Source: Pseudomonadota bacterium
Lineage (GTDB): Bacteria > Pseudomonadota > Alphaproteobacteria > Rhodospirillales > Magnetospirillaceae
Assembly (NCBI GenBank): GCA_023426365.1
Contig: JAFAAW010000101.1
Coordinates: 1 to 31,800 of the forward strand
Direction: 5' to 3'
Length of the DNA stretch: 31,800 bases
Both the position numbers and the translations under genes were made by a program. The number at the start of each line of letters is the position of its first letter. Position 1 is the first letter of the stretch. The notes under the pieces are model-generated. The model made no database searches. It saw only the letters and a program-made list of their open reading frames with translations, and had not been told where the DNA came from. Positions 26,253 through 31,800 of the stretch are shown here, one piece after another.

Positions 26253-26609
26253 TCATTCCCCGCTCCCGCTGCGCAGGGCTTTCTCGATGCGGGCGAGGCC
26301 ACGGAAGGCGGCGTCGGCGCGGCGCTCGTTGAGCACGCGTCCGCGCCCGCCGACCACCCAATCCGCCAATCGCCCTTCGGGCGGGCAGTCGACTGCCGCC
26401 TGCACACGCTGCTGCTCCTCGGCCCGGCGCTCAGCCGCCATCTGCCGGATGAGCTGCTGTTCGGCCACGTACAGGGCATCCAGTTCATCGATTTCTTCGG
26501 CGTCGAGGCCGCAACTATCGCCGACGGGCGCGCGGGCGCGCTTGGCTTCCAGTTCAGCCAAGCGGCTCTGGACGTAGCCGAGACCGGCGTTGATCAGGTC
26601 TTCGTTCAT
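26253..26609 (-). CDS. Second gene of unknown operon: small helical protein
   Basis: The 118-residue protein begins MNEDLINAGLGYVQSRLAEL and is almost entirely predicted helix, rich in Ala, Glu and Arg, with one conserved-looking break at PPEGRLADWVVGGRGRVL. It has no membrane segment and no motif I can name. The ATG at 26609 overlaps the stop of the upstream gene (TGATG) and has GGAGG shortly ahead, so it is clearly translated in a coupled way. Its stop is 3 bases before the next start. Its small size and helical nature suggest an adaptor or scaffold in a complex with its neighbours, which is inference only. Confidence 0.65.
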   Translation of the reverse strand: MNEDLINAGLGYVQSRLAELEAKRARAPVGDSCGLDAEEIDELDALYVAEQQLIRQMAAERRAEEQQRVQAAVDCPPEGRLADWVVGGRGRVLNERRADAAFRGLARIEKALRSGSGE

Positions 26610-27337
26610 CACTCCCCTCCTTCCCAGGCGATCAGGCACGCGCGCATGCGTTCCAGCGTTTCGCCGTCATGCCGCATGCGAGCCTCGACCTTGGCCATCT
26701 CCTGGCGCACGACATCCGCCGGCCACACCCGTTCGAGCCGGATCGAACGCTTGACCTGGCGCGCGATCTCGATGACCTCGGGGTCGTCGAGCCGCAGCAG
26801 AGACTGACGCACCTGCTCGCACAGCGCGCCCAGCTTGCCGATCAGCGCGCGGCGCTGGTCCTGCGTCGCGGAAAAGCGGTCGAAGGCCTGGGTGGCGGCC
26901 TTGCTCATCAGCGGGCTACGGCACTGCCCCACCAGCCGTGGCAGGGCGTCTGTGGCCGTCATCAGCGGCTCTTCGTCGTCAAGGGCAGTTCGGTGGAGGC
27001 TGGTGAGGGTCGCCAGGGCGCGCTGAATGCTGTCGCGCTCGTCGCCGATGATCGGACGGGCCGCGCGACGTTTGCAGTCGAGGGCGAGTGCCTCCCCCTC
27101 GCTGACGTAAGTCTGCAGACGTGGCAGGCGGCCGATGACGCACGCGTTGGCGCTGTTGATCAACTCGATCAGCTTCGCTTCTGCCGCCTTCTCATCCAGC
27201 ACCTCCCAGCTGCGCGCGTGATAGTGCTCGACCTTGGCGAACGACTGGTCGCTCAGCGTCAGGCCGGCATAGACCGGGCAGCATAGATCATGGTGCAGTT
27301 CGACGGTATGGCAGGCAGTGGTGAATAAGTACGCCAT
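26609..27337 (-). CDS. First gene of unknown operon: 242-residue helical protein
   Basis: The protein opens MAYLFTTACHTVELHHDLCC, with several His and Cys residues that could bind metal. It continues with PVYAGLTLSDQSFAKVEHYH and then long helical stretches, e.g. EKAAEAKLIELINSANACVI and LGALCEQVRQSLLRLDDP. No enzyme motif or known domain is visible. GGGGGAG about 9 bases before the ATG at 27337 supports the start. It heads a three-gene operon in which every junction overlaps or nearly does. The ~107-base upstream gap is AT-rich and contains an inverted repeat pair CTCATGT/ACATGAG, a possible control region. Confidence 0.65.
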   Translation of the reverse strand: MAYLFTTACHTVELHHDLCCPVYAGLTLSDQSFAKVEHYHARSWEVLDEKAAEAKLIELINSANACVIGRLPRLQTYVSEGEALALDCKRRAARPIIGDERDSIQRALATLTSLHRTALDDEEPLMTATDALPRLVGQCRSPLMSKAATQAFDRFSATQDQRRALIGKLGALCEQVRQSLLRLDDPEVIEIARQVKRSIRLERVWPADVVRQEMAKVEARMRHDGETLERMRACLIAWEGGE

Positions 27338-27370
27338 GAGATCGCTCCCCCTTGCTGGATATTGGCGATT

Positions 27371-27440
27371 CTCATGTATATTTGTGTCGTAGGCGGGGCA
27401 TCTTCCAGAATTAACAAGTGTTATCTGAATATGACATGAG
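27371..27440. promoter_or_regulatory. AT-rich control region of the unknown operon
   Basis: The gap between the operon's first gene and the RHH-like gene is distinctly AT-rich. It holds a 7-bp inverted pair, CTCATGT (27371-27377) and ACATGAG (27434-27440), 56 bases apart. No convincing -35/-10 pair could be fixed, so the promoter is inferred from position and composition. Confidence 0.4.
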
Positions 27441-27444
27441 TTTG

Positions 27445-28029
27445 TTATGGCGAATGAGTGAGCCTTCGCGGGCCTCTCGCAAGTTCTGGCGTCTCGTCGA
27501 TGAGGTCATACACTTCGCTTTCAGGCATGCGTGCGAGCATGTGGATCAGTGCGCGGACGACGGTGCCTTGCGAGACCGGCGTGATTCGCTGCTTTCTCTC
27601 GCGGTGCATGCTGCGCACCGAATCAATGAAAGCGACCTCGTCTGGAAGTAGCGCGAAGGTCGGACGCACGGCGCGAACCTTAGGATGAGGCGGGGAATGG
27701 CGGTGAGCGGCTGCGGGTTCAGCCCTAGCAACCGCGGCGCTTGGGGGCACAACCTGTTCATCTTCGGCCCGCACCTGTTCGCTGTGTCCGGGCAAGGGCA
27801 GGGAAGATACGGCCATCAGGAAGGCGTCGTCACTCAGGCTCTGCAGCGCCGCCAAACCCGCCGCTGATATGTGGGTGGCATCGCAATTCTCCCCTGAGAG
27901 GCGGCGATACCGCCGAATGAGCGCTTCGGACAGAGTGTCGTTGTGCTCTGGCCACCTGATTCGGCGCACAGCTCGCCTTTTCCCCTCCGCAGCGCGTTCC
28001 GGCTCTACAATCTCTTTGTTGCGCTTCAA
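27445..28029 (-). CDS. RHH-like protein with long N-terminal extension
   Basis: The 194-residue protein has a basic N-terminal half (residues ~1-60, LKRNKEIVEPERAAEGKRRA) and a Pro/His/Ala-rich middle. Its C-terminal part, from RPTFALLPDEVAFIDSVR to PESEVYDLIDE, matches the whole of the neighbouring 85-residue protein in pattern: F-x-LLP, then V(S/T)xxxV(V/M)RA, then xPExxxxx(I/L)xDE. That pattern, one strand followed by two helices, suits a ribbon-helix-helix DNA-binding fold. I chose a TTG at 28029 because GAGGA lies 6 bases upstream and it starts 13 bases after the stop of the upstream gene; the frame has no ATG near its beginning. Partition or copy-control duty is plausible but unproven. 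Confidence 0.55.
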   Translation of the reverse strand: MKRNKEIVEPERAAEGKRRAVRRIRWPEHNDTLSEALIRRYRRLSGENCDATHISAAGLAALQSLSDDAFLMAVSSLPLPGHSEQVRAEDEQVVPPSAAVARAEPAAAHRHSPPHPKVRAVRPTFALLPDEVAFIDSVRSMHRERKQRITPVSQGTVVRALIHMLARMPESEVYDLIDETPELARGPRRLTHSP

Positions 28030-28042
28030 ATCGTGTCCTCGG

Positions 28043-28300
28043 TTAACGACATCCGTCCTCGTCGCAGACTTCGTCGACAATTTCGAGTTGGCGTTCTTCG
28101 GGAAGGCTGGCGAAGGCCCTCAGTGCCGCCCGCATGACCGCTGTCTTGGTCACGTTCTGCTCCCGGCGACACAGTGCCGTCCGCATCAGACGGATGACAA
28201 ACACTTCCTCCTCGCTAGTCGGTAGAAAGGAGAAGTGTGTTCCTGGCTTTTTCTGTTTCCGCCGCATCATGTTCTGCACGTCTGTGTGTGCAATGATCAT
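28043..28300 (-). CDS. Small RHH-like protein
   Basis: The 85-residue protein starts MIIAHTDVQNMMRRKQKKPG. A strand-like THFSFLP is followed by two helices, SEEEVFVIRLMRTALCRREQ and VTKTAVMRAALRAFASLPEE. Basic N-terminus plus strand-helix-helix suggests a ribbon-helix-helix DNA-binding dimer such as plasmid copy-number or partition regulators. It is paralogous to the C-terminal domain of the protein encoded next in the same operon. The upstream region has two short perfect inverted repeats, at 28295-28309 over the start codon and at 28356-28370, that could be operators. The start is uncertain; internal ATG codons exist and no strong ribosome site is visible. Confidence 0.6.
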   Translation of the reverse strand: MIIAHTDVQNMMRRKQKKPGTHFSFLPTSEEEVFVIRLMRTALCRREQNVTKTAVMRAALRAFASLPEERQLEIVDEVCDEDGCR

Positions 28301-28355
28301 GTCGTGATCGGAAGCAATATGGCAAGAATGCTAGCCTCAAATGTTGCCATCGTAT

Positions 28356-28370
28356 CTTCATGTTATGAAG
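28356..28370. promoter_or_regulatory. Operator-like inverted repeat
   Basis: CTTCAT-GTT-ATGAAG is a perfect 6-bp inverted repeat in an AT-rich stretch upstream of the RHH-like gene pair and opposite to umuD. A second short one, GATCA-TGTCG-TGATC (28295-28309), overlaps the RHH start codon. Confidence 0.4.
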
Positions 28371-28456
28371 CTATGCCAATTTATTAGAGGTTCTGCGTGG
28401 GGCGCGGCCGGCAAATCTGAATGGGTTTCCCGCAGCTACATGCGCCATCTCCTTTC

Positions 28457-28498
28457 TTGACTCTCGGGGTGCTGGCTCCATATGTTCGCCCTATGTTC
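28457..28498 (+). promoter_or_regulatory. SOS promoter with alphaproteobacterial LexA box
   Basis: TTGACT (28457-28462) and TATGTT (28481-28486) are 18 bases apart. Overlapping the -10 and start region is GTTC-N7-GTTC (28484-28498), the known LexA-binding sequence of alphaproteobacteria. Repression by LexA and release after DNA damage follow from this. Confidence 0.8.
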
Positions 28499-28954
28499 CG
28501 ATGCGCTCCTCACTCCGTTTCCCTGCCGCAGACCTGCGTTGCCGCCGCAGACGGCGGCGTAGCGCTGCCGTTGCCGCTCTACGCCAATCACGTCCCGGCC
28601 GGCTTTCCCAGCCCTGCCGATGATCATCTGGAGGCGCGGCTCGACCCGGCCCAGCTGCTGGTCAAGCGGCCGGCAGCGACGTTCTTCTGCCGCGCCGATG
28701 GCGAGTCGATGGCGCCGGTCATTCACGACGGCGATCTGCTTGTCGTCGACCGCTCCATCCCGCCGCAAGCCGGCGACATCGTCGTGGCGACGCTGCAGGG
28801 CGGACTGACGGTGAAGCGGCTGGCGCACGGTGGGGACGGGTGGCTGCTGCAACCCCAGAACCCGTCATTCCCCAGCTTCCCCATCGACCCCGATGAGGGC
28901 GTGCAAATCTGGGGCGTCGTCACCTTCTCGATCTCGACCCATTGCCAACGCTGA
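28493..28954 (+). CDS. umuD: UmuD-like SOS mutagenesis protein
   Basis: UmuD is cleaved with the help of RecA filaments into UmuD', which joins UmuC to form the error-prone polymerase V. The 153-residue protein shows the cleavage site Ala36-Gly37 in VPAGFPSPADDHLE, the catalytic Ser72 in GESM and Lys108 in LTVKRL, in the normal LexA-peptidase spacing. The ATG at 28493 lies inside the LexA box and close to the predicted transcription start, so the message may have almost no leader. No ribosome site precedes it, and the nearest downstream start codons would be non-ATG. The stop is 7 bases before umuC. RulA, MucA and ImpA of plasmids are close relatives. Confidence 0.92.
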   Translation: MFRCAPHSVSLPQTCVAAADGGVALPLPLYANHVPAGFPSPADDHLEARLDPAQLLVKRPAATFFCRADGESMAPVIHDGDLLVVDRSIPPQAGDIVVATLQGGLTVKRLAHGGDGWLLQPQNPSFPSFPIDPDEGVQIWGVVTFSISTHCQR

Positions 28955-28961
28955 GCCGGCC

Positions 28962-30233
28962 ATGCCCACCTTCGCCCTGGTGGACTGCAACAACTTCTAT
29001 GTGAGCTGCGAGCGTGTCTTCCACCCCGCGCTGGAGGGGCGGCCGGTGGTGGTGCTCAGCAACAACGACGGCTGCGCCATCGCCCGCTCCAACGAGGCCA
29101 AGGCGCTGGGGGTGGCGATGGGTGAACCGGCGTTCAAGCTGCGCTCGCTCGTCGATCAGCACGGCCTAGTCATGCTCAGCTCGAATTACGCGCTCTACGG
29201 CGACATCAGCGAGCGGGTGATGTCGCTGCTCGCCAGCTTCGCGCCGGCGGCCGAGGTCTACAGCATCGACGAATGCTTCCTCGACCTCGACCGCATGCCG
29301 ATGGCCGATCTGACGGCGTATTGCCGGGACATGCGCGCGACGGTGCGGCGGTGGACCGGCATCCCGGTCTCTGTCGGTATCGGCCCAACCAAGACGCTGG
29401 CCAAGCTCGCCAATCGCCTGGCGAAGAAGTCGGCGCGGGCGGACGGGGTGCTGGACCTCGCCAACCACCCCGAATGGATCGAGCGCGCGCTACGGCGCAC
29501 GGAGGTCGGCGACGTCTGGGGCATCGGCCGGCAATGGGCTGGGCTGTGCCACGTCAACGGGATGCATACGGCCTGGGATTTGGCGCAGGCCGAGGAGGGC
29601 TGGGGGCGCCAGCACATGGGGGCGGTCGGGCTGCGCACGGTGCTGGAGCTGCGCGGCCAGGCGGTACATACGCTCGACAGCGAACCGGCGCCACGGCAAA
29701 CCTGCTGCTGTTCGCGCAGCTTCGGCGAGGCGACGCGGGAGTTGCACCATGTCCGCGACGCGCTGCTCACCTTCGCCAGCCGGGCGGCGGAGAAGATACG
29801 GGGCGAGGGCCTGGTCGCCGGCGCGGTGCAGGTCTTCATCCAGACCGACCGTTTCCGGCGCGACGAGCCGCAATACAGTAACGCAAGCAGCGCCCGCCTG
29901 CAGCCGCCGACGGCCGATACCCCGACCATCGTCGGCGCGGTGCTCAGGGGCCTTGAGACGATCTGGCGCGACGGATTCGCCATCCGCAAGGCCGGCGTGA
30001 TCCTCCTCGATCTTGTCGTGGCCGGGGCGGTGGTGCGCGATCTTTTCACCCCGCCACCTGCCCAGCGCCCCCAACAGCTGATGGCAGCGCTGGATGCGAT
30101 CAGCCAGCGCTACGGCCGAGGCGCGGCAGCGTTCGGGCTGGCCAGCCGGGATGCTCCCTGGCGCATGCGGCAGGAGCGCAAGTCGCCCAGCTACACCACG
30201 CGCTGGGATGGAGTGCCGGTGGTTCGGGCGTGA
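28962..30233 (+). CDS. umuC: UmuC-like Y-family DNA polymerase V subunit
   Basis: Error-prone translesion polymerase that works with UmuD'. The 423-residue length and domains match the family. The palm opens FALVDCNNFYVSCERVFHP, with the first metal-binding Asp, and has the second acidic cluster in YSIDECFLDLD (about residue 100). The block VSVGIGPTKTLAKLANRLAK is the Y-family signature. Helix-hairpin-helix and little-finger regions follow, including SRSFGEATRELHHVRDALL. It is translated from the ATG at 28962, 7 bases after umuD, in one SOS-controlled transcript. Such pairs (rumAB, mucAB, rulAB) are common cargo on integrative elements and plasmids. A long antisense frame covers its second half. 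Confidence 0.94.
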   Translation: MPTFALVDCNNFYVSCERVFHPALEGRPVVVLSNNDGCAIARSNEAKALGVAMGEPAFKLRSLVDQHGLVMLSSNYALYGDISERVMSLLASFAPAAEVYSIDECFLDLDRMPMADLTAYCRDMRATVRRWTGIPVSVGIGPTKTLAKLANRLAKKSARADGVLDLANHPEWIERALRRTEVGDVWGIGRQWAGLCHVNGMHTAWDLAQAEEGWGRQHMGAVGLRTVLELRGQAVHTLDSEPAPRQTCCCSRSFGEATRELHHVRDALLTFASRAAEKIRGEGLVAGAVQVFIQTDRFRRDEPQYSNASSARLQPPTADTPTIVGAVLRGLETIWRDGFAIRKAGVILLDLVVAGAVVRDLFTPPPAQRPQQLMAALDAISQRYGRGAAAFGLASRDAPWRMRQERKSPSYTTRWDGVPVVRA

Positions 30234-31421
30234 CGGCGGCATTGACGTTGACGAAAATTCGCGGCCGGTGGCTGTGAGAAGCCATAGCGCGTCGACCCGT
30301 GGCAGGAATGCGGCTATGTCGGCCGCGCCACCCGGCTTGCCGGTGGGCGTTGGCGACGCCGCAGCCGGTGTGGGAGCGATGTTGGTGGCTGCTAGCCTCG
30401 GCTCAGTGGCAAGGATGCGTCGCACCGATATTCGATCCGAAGCGTGAGGGAGCGCAACCCGCGTTCCTCCCCGCCCGGCCAGCCAGTCCCTCAACTCCTC
30501 GTAGAGCCGCTCCGCTGCCCCCCTGGTCTCGCGGTCAGCGCCAAAATCCCGGTTGCCGAGCCAATTCCATGTTGCATGCCTGGCGAGGTATTGGCGCTCG
30601 GTAGCAAGGAGGTGCAGCTCCTTGGCCGCGTAATCGATGGCGCCGGTGGCATCGGAACGGCCCGTCGCGCTCGGGCCTTTGCGAAAGCACTTGGTTGGGC
30701 TGACCTCGGTGATGAAGGCGGCGCGGCCGCTGTTGCGGCGCCCAATATCGTCATCCGGGGTGTTGAAGTGGCGCCCGATGGTGTCGACAACCCTCTGGTA
30801 CAGCTCATCGGGGATGGCGAGCAGCACGGTTGCATGCGCTTCCGGAGTGTTCTTGCGCCACCCTTGCCGGCTGCCTTGGTCATCTTCAGCGTAGTCGCGG
30901 TGCAGTTCGAGGACATAGACGTAGCGGAGCTTATGGCCTGCCCGGCGAAAGATCGGGGCGAGCACGCCGTTGAGGATGCGCGTGCCGAATGCCCGATCGA
31001 CGCCTTCCCCTGCCAGTCCACCCTTCAAGAAGGCCCTGTTGCTCAGGGGATCGATGCGCAGGGTCAGGGCATGGGTGAAGGGGTGTCCATGCTCCTTGCA
31101 GGCTGCCGCGACCATCGCCAGCTTCACCTCGCTCTCGAGGTCCTTAAACCGGGGGAGGGAGATGTGATGGAGAAGAAGATAATCTCCCACTATAGCCCTT
31201 GCCTGCGCATCGTCTCCCAGCACCCTCGGAAGGGCGCGGGCAAGCTCTAGCAAAGCCATGCGTTGCGCGGCTTTGGGGGAATGCGGCGCGTACACCAGCG
31301 ACACCGGCTTGCCGACCGACGTGTCGTAACTTGTCCGGTGACGGGTACGCGGGCGCGGTGGGATGGGGCAGCTTGCCGATGGGGGCGCGGGAATCGAGGA
31401 AGCGTTGGGCACGACGATCAC
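29490..31421 (-). CDS. Possible rolling-circle-type replication protein; 3' part antisense to umuC
   Basis: An open frame of 643 codons begins at a GTG at 31421; an ATG at 31259 is an alternative. The first ~390 residues look gene-like: SLVYAPHSPKAAQRMALLEL, HPFTHALTLRIDPLSN (about 120), LRYVYVLELHRDYAEDD, EAHATVLLAIPDELY (about 200) and GAIDYAAKELHLLATE (about 265). The order strand, HxT-type stretch, then Tyr-x-x-Lys recalls the three motifs of HUH/rolling-circle Rep proteins, but motif 2 has only one clear His, so the match is weak. The remaining ~250 residues are the antisense reading of umuC and are probably not functional; the original 3' end may have been lost when umuDC arrived. Confidence 0.45.
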   Translation of the reverse strand: MIVVPNASSIPAPPSASCPIPPRPRTRHRTSYDTSVGKPVSLVYAPHSPKAAQRMALLELARALPRVLGDDAQARAIVGDYLLLHHISLPRFKDLESEVKLAMVAAACKEHGHPFTHALTLRIDPLSNRAFLKGGLAGEGVDRAFGTRILNGVLAPIFRRAGHKLRYVYVLELHRDYAEDDQGSRQGWRKNTPEAHATVLLAIPDELYQRVVDTIGRHFNTPDDDIGRRNSGRAAFITEVSPTKCFRKGPSATGRSDATGAIDYAAKELHLLATERQYLARHATWNWLGNRDFGADRETRGAAERLYEELRDWLAGRGGTRVALPHASDRISVRRILATEPRLAATNIAPTPAAASPTPTGKPGGAADIAAFLPRVDALWLLTATGREFSSTSMPPSRPNHRHSIPARGVAGRLALLPHAPGSIPAGQPERCRASAVALADRIQRCHQLLGALGRWRGEKIAHHRPGHDKIEEDHAGLADGESVAPDRLKAPEHRADDGRGIGRRRLQAGAACVTVLRLVAPETVGLDEDLHRAGDQALAPYLLRRPAGEGEQRVADMVQLPRRLAEAARTAAGLPWRRFAVERMYRLAAQLQHRAQPDRPHVLAPPALLGLRQIPGRMHPVDVAQPSPLPADAPDVADLRAP

Positions 31422-31594
31422 CAGGACGGGGAAGCCATACCTCGAAATATGGCGACCTTACCCCGGAAAATCTCTCACTCAGCTGGTGTATGACTAGTTG
31501 ACGGCGGCCACATTACTGTCCCACAATCGGCCTAAATACGACGCGGCGTTTAGTCGTAAGTATTTGTGGTGACTGCGTTTGTGAAGTTGGAACG

Positions 31595-31619
31595 CGAATC
31601 CTAGTCCCCCAGCCAACTT
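31595..31619 (+). repeat. attR: right 25-bp direct repeat of the integrated element
   Basis: Exact copy of bases 19146-19170, the tRNA-Gln 3' end with its CCA and four further bases. Beyond it, three of the next four bases also agree. Only the tRNA tail is present here; the bases upstream do not form a tRNA. Confidence 0.93.
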
Positions 31620-31690
31620 CTCCGGCATTATGTAGCAAGCTCACCTTCGCGCGGGGCGCCAACCCGATGGCGTGCCGCCAGAATGTGGGC

Positions 31691-31800
31691 ATGGCCGAAC
31701 CCCACGCAATCACCATCCTCCGCAAGAAACCGACCGCATCCGTGATACCATTGCGAAGTATGGGGCGCGGCTGAAAGAGGCCCAGGCCGACCTGGCGCAC
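31691..31800 (+). pseudogene. Frameshifted start of a small conserved mobile-DNA-associated protein
   Basis: From an ATG at 31691 the frame reads MAEPHAITILRKK and then breaks. One frame over it continues TDRIRDTIAKYGARLKEAQ to the window end. Joined, this matches the MAEPH-type small coiled-coil proteins common in alphaproteobacterial accessory DNA. A single-base deletion near 31730 explains the break; a sequencing error cannot be excluded. The gene continues outside the window. It lies beyond attR, so it belongs either to the original flank or to a second element. Confidence 0.5.

Larger units (their letters stand above)
19146..31619. mobile_element. Integrated genetic element (~12.45 kb) in tRNA-Gln
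   Basis: Borders are the exact 25-bp repeats at 19146-19170 and 31595-31619; one unit is 12,449 bases. A tyrosine recombinase starts 100 bases inside the left border. Cargo is hsdR remnant, zinc-ribbon protein, HTH regulator, acetyltransferase, three-gene unknown operon, two RHH-like genes, umuDC and a Rep-like gene. I recognise no relaxase, type IV secretion, capsid, portal or terminase gene, so it is an island, an integrative mobilisable element or a satellite rather than a complete conjugative element or prophage. Parts of it (27340-27440 and 28290-28390) are clearly more AT-rich than the core. Confidence 0.9.

Noticed and set aside
31560..31619. A second tRNA gene at the right border
   Set aside because: Only the T-arm half and CCA end match; no acceptor 5' strand, D arm or anticodon arm precedes it.
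19146..31619. Complete conjugative element or prophage
   Set aside because: No relaxase, coupling protein, secretion ATPase, portal, capsid or tail protein could be recognised in any frame.
1..31800. CRISPR array, rRNA operon or magnetosome genes
   Set aside because: No regularly spaced repeats, no rRNA sequence and no mam-type protein were seen.

Overview
The window comes from a GC-rich alphaproteobacterial chromosome. Gene order (smc followed by atpI-atpB-atpE-atpF'-atpF, two tandem kup genes, guaB, an rlmE/ppx pair) and protein sequences suggest a Rhodospirillales member close to Magnetospirillum. That assignment is inference, because no rRNA or species marker is present.

Bases 1-19092 are ordinary core chromosome. 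The 3' part of smc is followed by the F0 operon of ATP synthase (atpI, atpB, atpE, atpF', atpF), with a near-consensus promoter in front and a strong terminator behind. A small conserved gene of unknown function comes next. On the minus strand lie two tandem Kup potassium transporters, a CobB-type sirtuin, and a methyl-accepting chemotaxis protein. A plus-strand low-molecular-weight protein phosphatase converges on rsmB (rRNA m5C methyltransferase). After these come a PLP aminotransferase and guaB on the minus strand, a small host-attachment-family gene on the plus strand, and the coupled pair ppx-rlmE on the minus strand. tRNA-Gln(CUG) closes this block.

Bases 19146-31619 form an integrated element of about 12.45 kb. 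A 25-bp perfect direct repeat of the tRNA-Gln 3' end marks both borders (19146-19170 and 31595-31619). A tyrosine recombinase sits immediately inside the left border. No conjugation, capsid or terminase genes were recognised, so it looks like an integrative mobilisable element, a genomic island or a satellite. From left to right it carries:
- the integrase;
- a broken type I restriction gene, hsdR, fused to the tail of an unrelated protein;
- a cysteine-rich zinc-ribbon-like protein;
- a highly structured repeat block;
- a small helix-turn-helix protein with a palindromic upstream operator candidate;
- a GNAT acetyltransferase;
- a tightly packed three-gene operon of unknown function;
- a pair of related small proteins with a ribbon-helix-helix-like pattern;
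- an SOS-type umuDC cassette with a LexA box on its promoter;
- a protein with weak resemblance to rolling-circle replication initiators, whose frame runs on antisense to umuC.

Beyond the right border, a frameshifted small gene of a family I associate with alphaproteobacterial mobile DNA suggests a second element or remnant next to the first.

Functionally, the left 19 kb is housekeeping: energy, K+ uptake, nucleotide synthesis and rRNA modification. The right 12.5 kb combines site-specific integration, possible own replication, DNA-damage-inducible mutagenesis, several small regulators and an uncharacterised operon. The best candidates for something undescribed are the three-gene operon at 25209-27337, with the two RHH-like proteins beside it, and the structured block at 23919-23998.
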